Shown here in pieces: positions 45,501 through 53,981 of a DNA stretch of 60,005 nucleotides. The position numbers were made by a program, and so were the translations under genes. A model generated the notes under the pieces. It saw only the letters and a program-made list of their open reading frames with translations, did no database searches and was not told the DNA's origin. Numbering within the stretch: position 1 is the stretch's first letter; the number at the start of each line of letters is the position of its first letter. Origin of the DNA: Hallella seregens ATCC 51272 (GTDB lineage: Bacteria; Bacteroidota; Bacteroidia; Bacteroidales; Bacteroidaceae); assembly GCF_000518545.1 (NCBI RefSeq), contig NZ_JADU01000025.1, positions 1-60,005 on the forward strand, in the 5' to 3' direction.

Positions 45501-46069
45501 GCAACTATGTTGACCGCTGCCCACGCCCCATTGCCGATGGGGCGTGCGGCAACCGCACGCTCACCGTTCTCAACTCATGGGACAAGGGCGGAAATGCCAT
45601 CACGCAGCAGACAAGCCTTGACAAGGGAAAGTATCGACTGCTCATGAATGCCCGCTATGTATGTACCAACGAAAGCCGGAACGACGGACAAACCGTTGTG
45701 AGTCAGGGAGGCAACGTGAACACATCGCTGACTGGAATCATCACGGCTGACAAGACTTTCTTCCAGTATCCCACGCAGCCCAGCACATGGCAGCAGCTGT
45801 GCTACGACTTTGAACTGGCTGAAAGACAACTGGTCACCATTTCGTTGGGATTTGGAACATCGGCAGCCGTCGGCGCGGCCAACAACAGTCTGCTCTACAT
45901 TGACAATCTGAGACTGCTGGCTTCAAAGGACAACGAAACCGTCGGCATTCGAGAGTTGAGACACGGCGCCCCCGACAATGACTGCTACGACCTGCAGGGG
46001 CGCAGGGTTGGCGCTCCGCGGGCAAACGGCATCTACATCGCGAACCATAAGAAAATCGTGTTCAAGTAA
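42587..46069 (+). CDS. Large secreted polysaccharide-lyase-like protein
   Basis: A 1160-residue secreted protein (MMSRTVTLAFCALLVVPLLA signal). Residues about 40-450 are alpha-helical with blocks ENGWEADVLAATLGLMP and LQNHNYFHTSYQNVVVQELG. These resemble the alpha/alpha-toroid part of polysaccharide lyases such as PL8 or heparinase-like enzymes. Beta-sandwich regions follow. The C-terminus (CYDLQGRRVGAPRANGIYIA, then IVFK) is the same tail as on the 1222-residue protein in the element. Lyase activity on a host glycan is likely but the family is not certain. Confidence 0.7.
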   Translation: MMSRTVTLAFCALLVVPLLADGHKADAAPRCVPNASFHNDNTEESVASPTEGVITARFVEGDAMKADLLQMLANFSVYMKNDFQHCATANSLGEACGCFKGENTMGSNEQGVRANADLSMVCAFLVKYAQGKVVLPGGVTWADLEQMAMKSLVFAYSTHKANRLKTCAGGDYWGSTSVRDHVWESSLWAMSVAYSAFFQWDKLSDEQKKQVCQLLKAECNYQLERTIPTGYAGDTKAEENGWEADVLAATLGLMPNDELAPRWFARLREFAINSYSQKDDANDMTVIDPDYDNVTVKDLYRGQNLYDDYTLQNHNYFHTSYQNVVVQELGEAALALKLFQTAMIGHEKWKTNALMHNNDKVMKEVLYHLALADGELAMPNGNDWSLFLYDQITSYSTNACFLRDPHALLLENLAYKMIKARQTTTADGSWLLRADVGARRMGVEAHRVMMTWLMHELLPTASMTATDWNHFNEQYGAAKLFTSQNIVRAATNDRFVTFSWSKGLQSYTGYIAANSVDKNKIIVPYRANNTGNLIGWYEVSGKKTNATPVVSGIYQLKGNSFAMNGELNTNEGTLNNRFAIYATPGNAVIYLDNVRANADAVITAEKGGLTAVSVDELTKTRRTLYTETGHRQLDGAGFSTFSTPWVNVDNALGIVQLAADGKYKDMAFGDRSNNNSILTARLYTLYGAGKRTCRRNDVVDRRALIYYSNTTATGTRRLFEKGRQLVCPEGWNGAMAADPDSTFYLLLCNFASDQKCKIQKVGTAYGAPVFNVETDIEDGKASASFVAEENHAITGELRFFISGKNGIKAVQDKNSPNVVYLKNLQGNLAPVDVAAMVGHGKVVRRRTNMAGTLKLSIVDGKLLIEETNEFPEDKEEDLTVGYNNITANHIANASFEEDVTYGDATGHVTIGGNTYSPCYVNTVQANDSRWPNILPVKGWTAANTLHGGSKFCRMYSMPYSTTLYCASPGNVGNYVDRCPRPIADGACGNRTLTVLNSWDKGGNAITQQTSLDKGKYRLLMNARYVCTNESRNDGQTVVSQGGNVNTSLTGIITADKTFFQYPTQPSTWQQLCYDFELAERQLVTISLGFGTSAAVGAANNSLLYIDNLRLLASKDNETVGIRELRHGAPDNDCYDLQGRRVGAPRANGIYIANHKKIVFK

Positions 46070-46131
46070 CAAACAGACAAGCTTTTGTCCGTTCTTTTTG
46101 CCGGTTATTTCGGCTTTTGCTTCAGGCTTCT

Positions 46132-46177
46132 AAAATAATTGGGCGACAGGAAAAGGAACCTGTTGCCCAATTATTTT
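46132..46177. terminator. Bidirectional terminator between lyase-like gene and pyrF
   Basis: Arms 46132-46150 and 46159-46177 pair over 19 bases (one G-U) around an 8-base loop, with AAAA/TTTT at the outer ends. It serves the plus-strand lyase gene and the minus-strand pyrF operon, which converge here. Confidence 0.8.
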
Positions 46178-46226
46178 GGCAAGCGGGAAGCCACGGGAAT
46201 GCCGTTTGGCATTTTCCGAATGAGTC

Positions 46227-47054
46227 TTAGCCCTGGATTTTAGACAGCTCTGCAGCCATCTGTTGTTGTAGCTCCCGTGCTTTCTGTCCTGCCATTTCCG
46301 CAAAGTCTTCTCCGTTTCCGGCATAAATGATGCCGCGGCTGGAGTTGACCAACAGGCCGCACTGACTGGTCATGCCATACCGGCACACCTCTTGCAGACT
46401 GCCGCCCTGGGCGCCGACACCGGGCACAAGCAGGAAATGCGACGGCACTACGCGGCGAATATCCTCGAACATCCGACCTTGGGTGGCGCCTACGACATAC
46501 ATCATGTTGTCTTCGTCGCCCCACGCCTGGCTCTTGCGCAGCACTTTCTCAAAGAGCCGTTCGCCTTGTGCGTCCTCCGTGAGCTGGAAGTCGTGCGAGC
46601 CTTGGTTGGATGTCAAGGCCAGCAATACCACCCACTTGCCCTCGTAGGCCAGGAAGGGCTTCACGCTGTCCTCTCCCATATAAGGAGCCACAGTGAGAGC
46701 ATCGAGATTGTACTCCTCGAAGAATGTGCGGGCATACATCGTGGAGGTGTTGCCAATGTCGCCGCGTTTGGCATCGGCGATGATGAGATGCTTGGGACAT
46801 TGCTGTTTGAGATAGGCTATCGTGCGTTCAAAAGCAACCAAGCCTTTCACGCCCAAACTCTCATAGAAAGCCAGGTTGGGCTTGTAGGCCACGCAATAGG
46901 GGGCGGTGGCATCGACAATGCGCTTGTTGAATTCAAAAACAGGATCTTCGGCTGTCTGCAAATGAGTTGGGATTTTCTTGATGTCGGTATCCAAGCCGAC
47001 GCACAGAAACGTCTGCTTGTCGAATATCTGTGCTACGAGTTGTTTGCGAGTCAT
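46227..47054 (-). CDS. pyrF: Orotidine 5'-phosphate decarboxylase
   Basis: A 275-residue enzyme, start set at the ATG at 47054 ([20 protein letters not shown]). Substrate and catalytic residues are in [24 protein letters not shown] (catalytic D-K-D set) and [10 protein letters not shown]. It converts OMP to UMP, the last step of UMP synthesis. Length fits the group 2 PyrF usual in Bacteroidota. It begins 7 bases after the prfA stop codon and ends a co-directional run of seven genes. Confidence 0.96.
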   Translation of the reverse strand: MTRKQLVAQIFDKQTFLCVGLDTDIKKIPTHLQTAEDPVFEFNKRIVDATAPYCVAYKPNLAFYESLGVKGLVAFERTIAYLKQQCPKHLIIADAKRGDIGNTSTMYARTFFEEYNLDALTVAPYMGEDSVKPFLAYEGKWVVLLALTSNQGSHDFQLTEDAQGERLFEKVLRKSQAWGDEDNMMYVVGATQGRMFEDIRRVVPSHFLLVPGVGAQGGSLQEVCRYGMTSQCGLLVNSSRGIIYAGNGEDFAEMAGQKARELQQQMAAELSKIQG

Positions 47055-47061
47055 GGGAGGG

Positions 47062-48177
47062 TTATAATTCGTTTTCTTTGAGTTTCTCTGCATTTTCGGC
47101 TACGGTGAGATGGTCTATCATGTCCTGAATGTTTCCGCCGAGGAAACCTTGCAGGTCGTGCGTGGTATAGCCGATACGATGGTCGGTGACACGTCCCTGC
47201 GGAAAGTTGTAGGTGCGAATCTTTGCGCTACGGTCGCCCGTGGAAACCAGACTCTTGCGGCGACTGGAGATGTCGTCGAGATACTTCTGATGCTCATGGT
47301 CATAGATATAGGTATAAAGACGGCTTAGGGCGCGCTCCTTGTTCTTGGGCTGGTCGCGCGTCTCGGTGCATTCGATGAGAATTTCCTCCACTTCGCCCGT
47401 ATTGGGATTCTTCCAAGGATAACGCAGACGCACGCCGGATTCCACCTTGTTGACGTTCTGGCCGCCTGCCCCGCTCGAACGGAAAGTGTCCCATTTGATG
47501 TCGCCCTCGTTGATGTTGACCTCGAACTTGTCGGCCTCTGGAAGCACGGCTACGGTGGCCGCCGAGGTGTGCATGCGGCCTTGTGTCTCGGTGGCCGGCA
47601 CGCGCTGCACGCGATGCACGCCGCTCTCATACTTCAACACGCCATATACATTGTCACCACTCACGGCAAAGTCTATCTCCTTGTATCCTCCTACAGCACC
47701 CTCCGAGACGCTGGTCACGCTCAGGTTCCAACCTTTCGAGTCGCAGAACTTCTTGTACATGCTGAACAAGTCGCCGGCAAACAGAGCTGCCTCGTCGCCG
47801 CCGGTTCCGGCACGAATCTCCATCTGTACGTTCTTGGCATCCTCAGGATCCTTGGGTACGAGGGCAATCTTGATTTCCTCTTCCAGCTGCGGCTGCAAAG
47901 CCTCATTGGCAGAAAGCTCTTCACGGGCCATCTCTTTCATGTCGGGGTCACTTTCGTTAGCCAAAATATCCTTGGCTTCGGCGATGGCGTTGAGACACTC
48001 CACATATCGCTTGCGGGCATTCATGATGTCGCCAAGATCCTTGTACTCTTTGGTCAGCTTGACGTATCGCTGTTGGTCGGCTATCACGGATGGGTCCGTA
48101 ATCAGCGTTCCCACCTCTTCGTAACGGGCTTCCAGCCCGTCCAGCTTCTCTAATATGTTGTTGTTGCTGTCTGTCAT
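47062..48177 (-). CDS. prfA: Peptide chain release factor 1
   Basis: A 371-residue RF1, start at the ATG at 48177 ([20 protein letters not shown]); the longer upstream frame lies inside purM. The catalytic GGQ is in [19 protein letters not shown] and the stop-codon-reading PxT is PAT in [19 protein letters not shown]. This supports RF1 (UAA/UAG). Its ATG shares one base with the purM stop (TAATG), so the pair is translationally coupled. Confidence 0.97.
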   Translation of the reverse strand: MTDSNNNILEKLDGLEARYEEVGTLITDPSVIADQQRYVKLTKEYKDLGDIMNARKRYVECLNAIAEAKDILANESDPDMKEMAREELSANEALQPQLEEEIKIALVPKDPEDAKNVQMEIRAGTGGDEAALFAGDLFSMYKKFCDSKGWNLSVTSVSEGAVGGYKEIDFAVSGDNVYGVLKYESGVHRVQRVPATETQGRMHTSAATVAVLPEADKFEVNINEGDIKWDTFRSSGAGGQNVNKVESGVRLRYPWKNPNTGEVEEILIECTETRDQPKNKERALSRLYTYIYDHEHQKYLDDISSRRKSLVSTGDRSAKIRTYNFPQGRVTDHRIGYTTHDLQGFLGGNIQDMIDHLTVAENAEKLKENEL

Positions 48178-49340
48178 TAATAATTGAATTCTCCGAATTC
48201 GGAGGTAATGGTTAAAGAACGTTTTCCTTTTTCTACGTGTCCCACTATCTGGGCATCGATGTTGAAGCTCTTGCTCACAGCAATTACCCGTTCGGCCACT
48301 TCCGGTCGTACGTATATTTCCATACGATGGCCCATGTTGAACACTTGATACATTTCTTTCCAGTCTGTGCCGGAGGCATCGTGGATAGCCTTGAACAGTG
48401 GGGGAACAGGGAACATGTTGTCTTTCACAACACGGCAATCCTCGCCCACGAAGTGAAGCACCTTGGTCTGCGCGCCACCTGTACAGTGAATCATACCGTG
48501 TATTTCGGGCCGCAGCTCGTCGAGCAGTTTCTTGATGACTGGAGCATAGGTGCGGGTGGGGGAGAGTACCAGCTGGCCGGCATCCACCGGAGAATCCTCT
48601 ACGGCATCCGTCAACCGGAACTTTCCACTGTAGACCAACTCATTGGGCACGGCGTGGTCGTAGCTCTCGGGATATTTCTTTGCTAAGTATTTGGCAAACA
48701 TGTCATGACGGGCACTGGTCAGTCCATTGCTGCCCATGCCACCGTTATAGCGGTTCTCATAGGTGGCCTGGCCCGTGGAACTCAGTCCCACGATAACGTC
48801 GCCTGGACGGATATGGGCGTTGTCGATCACATCCGCACGTTTCATGCGGCAGGTGACGGTTGAGTCCACGATAATGGTTCGCACCAGATCGCCCACATCA
48901 GCCGTCTCTCCACCCGTGGGCCAGATGTCAATGCCCATACCCCGCATTTGGGTCAACAGCTCGTCGGTGCCGTTGATGATGGCACTGATGACCTCGCCTG
49001 GCACCAATGCCTTGTTGCGTCCGATAGTGCTTGAAACCAAAATCTTGTCCGTTGCACCTACACAAAGCAGGTCATCGGTGTTCATGACGATGGCATCCTG
49101 AGCGATTCCTTTCCACACGTTAAGGTCGCCTGTCTCTTTCCAATAGATGTAGGCCAGCGACGATTTGGTGCCGGCCCCGTCGGCGTGCATGATGTTACAG
49201 TAGTCGGGGTCGCCACCGAGTATGTCGGGAATAATCTTGCAGAAAGCCTGTGGGAAGATGCCCTTGTCAATGTTCTTGATGGCGTTGTGTACGTCTTCTT
49301 TCGCTGCACTTACGCCTCGCATCATATATCGGTTGTTCAT
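48177..49340 (-). CDS. purM: Phosphoribosylformylglycinamidine cyclo-ligase (AIR synthetase)
   Basis: A 387-residue enzyme. N-terminal AIRS domain signatures are HADGAGTKSSLAYIYWKETG, WPTGGETADVGDLVRT and PGDVIVGLSSTGQATYENRY. It makes AIR from FGAM with ATP in purine synthesis. It is somewhat longer than E. coli PurM, as in other Bacteroidota. It overlaps prfA by one base. Confidence 0.93.
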   Translation of the reverse strand: MNNRYMMRGVSAAKEDVHNAIKNIDKGIFPQAFCKIIPDILGGDPDYCNIMHADGAGTKSSLAYIYWKETGDLNVWKGIAQDAIVMNTDDLLCVGATDKILVSSTIGRNKALVPGEVISAIINGTDELLTQMRGMGIDIWPTGGETADVGDLVRTIIVDSTVTCRMKRADVIDNAHIRPGDVIVGLSSTGQATYENRYNGGMGSNGLTSARHDMFAKYLAKKYPESYDHAVPNELVYSGKFRLTDAVEDSPVDAGQLVLSPTRTYAPVIKKLLDELRPEIHGMIHCTGGAQTKVLHFVGEDCRVVKDNMFPVPPLFKAIHDASGTDWKEMYQVFNMGHRMEIYVRPEVAERVIAVSKSFNIDAQIVGHVEKGKRSLTITSEFGEFNY

Positions 49341-49384
49341 ATTTTCTTTGATTTATCAGTCTTGTTTTTCTTGTTCTGCCTCCC

Positions 49385-50131
49385 TTATTCCTTGCTGTTC
49401 CAGAACTCCCAGCTGGCAAAGGCTTGCAGCAGAAGCATTTCCAAACCATTCTTGACAGTTGCATTCTGGGCCAATCCTTTCTTCATGAACAGTGTCTCGT
49501 CCGGATTGTAAATCAAGTCGTAGAGCAGCGTGCGGCTGTCCATGGCTTCGTAAGGCAGATTGGGGCACTCGTCTGCATGAGGATACATGCCGCTTGGCGT
49601 ACAGTTGACAATGACGTTGTACTCCTTGACAACGTCTGCTGTCACCTGCTCATAGCAGATGGTGTCGGGCCGCTCAAACCGACTCACTTTCACTGTTTCC
49701 AGCCCCAGAGCCTTAAGTCCAAAGTCGATGGCTTTCGATGCCCCGCCTGTCCCCAGCACCAAGGCTTTTTTGTGATAGGTTTCAAGCAAAGGCTCAATAC
49801 TCTTGGTAAACCCTATGACATCACTGTTATAGCCTTTCAGGAGAGTCTTCTTGCCTTTGTGAATCACTTTGATGACGTTCACGGCCCCGATGGCCCTGGC
49901 TTCCGGACTCAGTGAGTCCAGATAGCTGATAACTTTCTCCTTGTAAGGAATGGTGACATTGAGGCCGCGCAGTCCGGGTGTTGTGTCGATAATCTCCTGA
50001 AACCCGTCTATGGTGGGAATTTCAAAGTTTTCGTAGACGGCATCAATGCCCTCGTTCTGGAATTTCTCATTGAAGTAATTAACAGAGAACGAGTGCATCA
50101 GCGGATAGCCTATCAGTCCATATTTATCCAT
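49385..50131 (-). CDS. aroE: Shikimate dehydrogenase
   Basis: A 248-residue enzyme with the substrate-binding catalytic lysine block LNVTIPYKEKV, the NADP-binding LGTGGASKAI and VNCTPSGMYP. The C-terminal block YDLIYNPDETLFMKKG follows. It reduces 3-dehydroshikimate in the shikimate pathway. Length is slightly short compared with E. coli AroE but typical of Bacteroidales. Confidence 0.95.
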   Translation of the reverse strand: MDKYGLIGYPLMHSFSVNYFNEKFQNEGIDAVYENFEIPTIDGFQEIIDTTPGLRGLNVTIPYKEKVISYLDSLSPEARAIGAVNVIKVIHKGKKTLLKGYNSDVIGFTKSIEPLLETYHKKALVLGTGGASKAIDFGLKALGLETVKVSRFERPDTICYEQVTADVVKEYNVIVNCTPSGMYPHADECPNLPYEAMDSRTLLYDLIYNPDETLFMKKGLAQNATVKNGLEMLLLQAFASWEFWNSKE

Positions 50132-50171
50132 CGTCTGTATACTTTATCAGGTGGGACTATTGTGGTTTGGG

Positions 50172-50906
50172 TTATTTTTCGGCGAAGTAGAGCGTACAGA
50201 TGCCAAAGGTAAGTCGACGAAACGAAACCTTGCGGAACCCTGCCTTTTTCAGTATAGCCATCATCTCCTCTCCCTGCGGGAAAGCCTCAATGGTGGCCGT
50301 GAGATAAGAATAGGCACTCTTGTCTTTCGAGATAAAACTGCCATAGACAGGCAAGAAAGTATGAGCATAAAACGTAAAGAGTGACTTCATTGGAAACGAG
50401 ATGGGCCTTGTCAACTCGGCAATGCTCAGATGTCCGCCTGTCTTCAGCACACGGAACATCTCCCTGAGCCCTTGATCCAGATCCTCGAAATTACGAATGC
50501 CGAAGGCAGCGGTCACGGCATCGAATGTCTCGTCGGCAAAAGACATGTGAAGCGAATCCTCCCGACGGAACGAGATAACCTCGTCCAATCCCTCTGCTTT
50601 CACTTTCTTCTTTCCAATGGTCATCATTCCTTCGGAAATGTCAGCCCCTATTAGTTTCTCCGGTTTGAGCATCTTGGCTGCCAGTATGGCAAAGTCTCCC
50701 GTCCCCGTGGCTATGTCGAGCACGACCCGAGGGGCATAGGGCACCAGCTGTCCAATGGCCTTGCGCCTCCATGCCTTGTCAATGTTCCATGACAGACGAT
50801 GGTTCAAGGTGTCGTAATTAGGGGCAATGTTGTCGAACATTTCCTCTACCAACGCCCCTTTGTCGCTCTTCTCGTCGTAAGGCTTGATTTCCTCTTGCTT
50901 ATACAT
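50172..50906 (-). CDS. menG: Demethylmenaquinone methyltransferase (MenG/UbiE)
   Basis: A 244-residue SAM-dependent methyltransferase with motif [14 protein letters not shown] and the UbiE signature [21 protein letters not shown]-terminal blocks [17 protein letters not shown] and [10 protein letters not shown] follow. It performs the last methylation of menaquinone. It sits 9 bases after purC and 40 bases before aroE. Confidence 0.94.
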   Translation of the reverse strand: MYKQEEIKPYDEKSDKGALVEEMFDNIAPNYDTLNHRLSWNIDKAWRRKAIGQLVPYAPRVVLDIATGTGDFAILAAKMLKPEKLIGADISEGMMTIGKKKVKAEGLDEVISFRREDSLHMSFADETFDAVTAAFGIRNFEDLDQGLREMFRVLKTGGHLSIAELTRPISFPMKSLFTFYAHTFLPVYGSFISKDKSAYSYLTATIEAFPQGEEMMAILKKAGFRKVSFRRLTFGICTLYFAEK

Positions 50907-50915
50907 AAGGTGGGG

Positions 50916-51866
50916 TTACTTGCGGGAGGCAAGATAGTCCTTGACGTTTTTTTCTATGCGAGCTGCAATATCTCCTGCCTCTGCGGCTTTGTCGAACTTC
51001 TCTCCGGTGATGTGCTCGTAAAGTTCTATGTAACGATCCGACACGCTCTCGGCATACGCATCCGTTATCTCGGGCATGGTCTGGCCTGGCTCGTTCATAA
51101 AGTTGTGCTCTATGAGCCATTGACGTACAAACTCCTTGGAGAGTTGTTTCTGGGGTTCGCCCTTGGCCAAGCGCTCCTCGTAGCCGTCAGCATAGAAATA
51201 ACGGCTGGAATCGGGAGTATGTATTTCGTCTATCAGATAAATCTGATCGCCTTTCTTGCCAAACTCATATTTGGTATCCACAAGAATCAGTCCATGCTTG
51301 GCCGCAATCTCTTGGCCACGAGCAAAGAGCTTGCGTGTCCAGTCCTCAATGACGGCATAGTCCTCGGCCGACACGATGCCTTGCGCAATAATTTCTTCAC
51401 GCGAAATATTCATGTCGTGACCTTCGTCGGCTTTCGTCGTCGGCGTGACGATGGGTTCGGGGAAACGCTCGTTCTCGTGCATGCCCTCGGGCAACTTCAC
51501 GCCGCACAGTTCGCGACAGCCATCCTTATAGGCACGCCAAGCCGAGCCGGTGAGGATGGAGCGAATGATCATTTCCACGCGGAATCCCTCACACTTCACA
51601 CCCACGGTCACCATAGGGTCGGGGGTGGCCAGTTTCCAGTTGGGGCAGATGTCGTTCGTGGAGTCTAAGAACTTGGCGGCAATCTGATTGAGCACCTGTC
51701 CTTTGAAAGGAATGCCCTTGGGCAGCACCACATCGAATGCAGAGATTCTGTCCGTGGCGACCATCACAATCAGGTCGTCGTCGATGTTGTAAACGTCACG
51801 TACTTTGCCGTGGTAAACACTCTTCTGTCCATCAAAATGGAAATCAGTATTCGTCAATGCTTTCAT
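50916..51866 (-). CDS. purC: Phosphoribosylaminoimidazole-succinocarboxamide synthase
   Basis: A 316-residue SAICAR synthetase, with signatures [30 protein letters not shown], and [11 protein letters not shown] followed by [13 protein letters not shown]. It ligates aspartate onto CAIR in purine synthesis. The longer form (about 315 residues) is the Bacteroidota type. It lies 71 bases after phoH. Confidence 0.95.
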   Translation of the reverse strand: MKALTNTDFHFDGQKSVYHGKVRDVYNIDDDLIVMVATDRISAFDVVLPKGIPFKGQVLNQIAAKFLDSTNDICPNWKLATPDPMVTVGVKCEGFRVEMIIRSILTGSAWRAYKDGCRELCGVKLPEGMHENERFPEPIVTPTTKADEGHDMNISREEIIAQGIVSAEDYAVIEDWTRKLFARGQEIAAKHGLILVDTKYEFGKKGDQIYLIDEIHTPDSSRYFYADGYEERLAKGEPQKQLSKEFVRQWLIEHNFMNEPGQTMPEITDAYAESVSDRYIELYEHITGEKFDKAAEAGDIAARIEKNVKDYLASRK

Positions 51867-51937
51867 AAAACTGTATCCCCTCGTCTTCCCCTTATGGGGT
51901 ACTTATACAGAGGGCTCCCATATTAAGTGATTGAATT

Positions 51938-52972
51938 TTAGTTTTCTGTGATGATATTGGTATCGAGCATCGGCACCTGGCTTTCGTGTGTGGGCCTTGT
52001 CCTTAGCCTGACTTTATTGGTCTTCTCCTGTTCCTGTTTTTTGTCGTAGGCATCGTAGGCTGTTACAATTCTTGTGACGAGTTTGTGGCGCACGATGTCT
52101 TTCTGTGAAAGGTTCACCACCGATATGCCTTCAATGCCCGAGAGAATCTTCAAGGCTTCCTTGAGACCGCTCTTCTGTTCGTGTGGCAGGTCTATCTGGG
52201 TCATGTCGCCCGTGACGATCATCTTGGTGCTCCAGCCCATACGTGTCAGGAACATGCGTATCTGGGCGGGTGTCGTGTTCTGTGCTTCGTCCAGAATGAC
52301 GATGGCGTCACTTAGCGTCCGTCCGCGCATGAAAGCGAGCGGGGCTATCTGAATGATACGCTTTTCCATCATCTCCTGTAGACGCGTGGCCGGAATCATG
52401 TCTTCCAGCGCATCGTAGAGAGGTTGCAGATAGGGGTCTATCTTGTCTTTCATATCGCCGGGCAGAAACCCCAGCTTCTCGCCGGCTTCCACAGCCGGCC
52501 GACTTAGGATAATCTTTTTGGCCGTCTTCTCTTTCAGGGCTTTCACAGCCAGCGCGATGCTCAGATAAGTCTTGCCCGTACCGGCCGGCCCCACGGCAAA
52601 TATCATGTCATTCTTCCCGAAAGCGTCTATCAGCTTCTGTTGGTTCTCCGACCGACCCTTGATGGGTCGCCCCGAAATGCTGTACACCAGCACGTCCGTT
52701 GCGGCATCGGCCTTGGTCTTATGTCCTTTCACAATGTCGAGGATATCTTCGTCCGAGATGGTGTTGTATTTTAGCACGTGCCTCCGCATATTCTCAATGC
52801 ACTCTTCTATCCGTGCCATGTCCTCTTCGTCGCCCAGCACGCGAATCACGTTGTCGCGGGCCATGATACGCAACTTGGGGAATAGGGATTTGAGCATCTG
52901 AAGATGACCGTTGTTTAGACCGTAAAAGGTCAGCGGATCAATGTCTTCCAATACGATATGCTTCTCTATCAA
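51938..52972 (-). CDS. phoH: PhoH-family ATPase
   Basis: A 344-residue protein if started at the TTG at 52972, which gives (L/M)IEKHIVLEDID, the usual family beginning. The longer TTG frame to 53017 begins inside the promoter and is rejected. Walker A is GPAGTGKTYLSIALAVKAL; Walker B is VILDEAQNTTPAQIRMFLTR. A KH-like N-terminal segment (about 30-80) suggests RNA binding. Proposed role is RNA-related. It heads the housekeeping operon that follows. Confidence 0.9.
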   Translation of the reverse strand: MIEKHIVLEDIDPLTFYGLNNGHLQMLKSLFPKLRIMARDNVIRVLGDEEDMARIEECIENMRRHVLKYNTISDEDILDIVKGHKTKADAATDVLVYSISGRPIKGRSENQQKLIDAFGKNDMIFAVGPAGTGKTYLSIALAVKALKEKTAKKIILSRPAVEAGEKLGFLPGDMKDKIDPYLQPLYDALEDMIPATRLQEMMEKRIIQIAPLAFMRGRTLSDAIVILDEAQNTTPAQIRMFLTRMGWSTKMIVTGDMTQIDLPHEQKSGLKEALKILSGIEGISVVNLSQKDIVRHKLVTRIVTAYDAYDKKQEQEKTNKVRLRTRPTHESQVPMLDTNIITEN

Positions 52973-53014
52973 TGTATCTGTTCTTTTGAATAATGATGTG
53001 GAATATTGATGTTG

Positions 53015-53022
53015 CAAAGTTA
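53015..53022 (-). promoter_or_regulatory. -7 box of the phoH operon
   Basis: On the minus strand TAACTTTG (53022-53015) matches TAnnTTTG and is followed by C. A start near 53008 leaves about 35 bases to the TTG start codon at 52972. No strong -33 element is visible. Confidence 0.6.
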
Positions 53023-53120
53023 CAAGAAAATTGTGAATTGCAGGTTGATTTAGTGCGAAATCTTTCCGAAAGATTGCCGTTTTTCCAATGTTTTTGTTTT
53101 GTTTTTCTTCCGATTTATGC

Positions 53121-53128
53121 TATTTTTG
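53121..53128 (+). promoter_or_regulatory. -7 box of the DUF5715 gene
   Basis: TATTTTTG matches TAnnTTTG and lies 9 bases before the ATG at 53137, so the transcript would be nearly leaderless. It is close to the divergent phoH promoter (53015-53022). Confidence 0.55.
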
Positions 53129-53136
53129 CACATGAA

Positions 53137-53979
53137 ATGAAAATAACGAAAAGAAGATATTTGGAAGGATTTCTGGCCGTCACCTTGCTTCTGGCATTGG
53201 TCAGGTGTATTTTCCCCTCTGTGGCGGCCCACCGTCCTGCTGCCGGTGCCCCTTCGTCCACTGACTCCGGGTCTGCCACCGATTCCGATGCTATAGCAAC
53301 GGCAGAAGCCTCCCGGCCGACCCGTCGCGACAGTATTGCCCTTGTACGCACGATACCTCATAGACAAGGGACATCGAGTTCACGTTTTTTCCATCCTGAC
53401 GGCAGTCTTGTCAAAAACCGCATCTTGAGTGTTCCGGGCTATTCCAAGTCGTTCCCTGACCAGCAAGACGTGCAGTTTGCTGCTGCCAACAAGTGGGGCG
53501 TCAGCCCAGTGACCGACCGTGAGGAAGCCGAACGCCGCAAGGCAGAGCTGGTGTATGTGGGCAGCAATCCGTATTTTCATGTCGATAAGCTTCGCAACAG
53601 CATTCCTTATCTCGTGCCGCGTGCCTCAGTGTTGTTGCAGGATATAGGGCGCAACTTCTTCGACAGCCTGCAAATCAAAGGTATCCCCCTGCATAAACTC
53701 ATCGTTACAAGTGTGTTGCGTTCCAAGTCCGACGTGGAGAAACTGCGCGGTCACAACGGCAACGCCACCCAAAACAGCTGCCATCTCTACGGCACCACGT
53801 TCGACGTGTGTTACAACCGCTACAAAACGGTCGAGGCACTGGGCACGCCACGCCGCGCCGTACGCAACGACACGCTGAAGTATGTGCTTGCCGAAGTGCT
53901 GCGCGACATGCGCGAATCGGGACGGTGCTACATCAAGTACGAGGTGAAGCAGGGGTGCTTCCACATCACCGTGAGGTAG
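53137..53979 (+). CDS. DUF5715 protein with M15-peptidase-like motif
   Basis: A 280-residue exported or anchored protein (membrane helix FLAVTLLLALVRCIFP at about residues 12-28, then a Ser/Ala-rich linker). The C-terminal domain carries NSCHLYGTTFDV, which fits the SxHxxGxxxD zinc motif of M15/VanY-type peptidases. A late CFHITV histidine may be a further ligand. Peptidoglycan-related activity is inference. It converges with feoB, separated by only 2 bases. Confidence 0.75.
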   Translation: MKITKRRYLEGFLAVTLLLALVRCIFPSVAAHRPAAGAPSSTDSGSATDSDAIATAEASRPTRRDSIALVRTIPHRQGTSSSRFFHPDGSLVKNRILSVPGYSKSFPDQQDVQFAAANKWGVSPVTDREEAERRKAELVYVGSNPYFHVDKLRNSIPYLVPRASVLLQDIGRNFFDSLQIKGIPLHKLIVTSVLRSKSDVEKLRGHNGNATQNSCHLYGTTFDVCYNRYKTVEALGTPRRAVRNDTLKYVLAEVLRDMRESGRCYIKYEVKQGCFHITVR

Positions 53980-53981
53980 GG

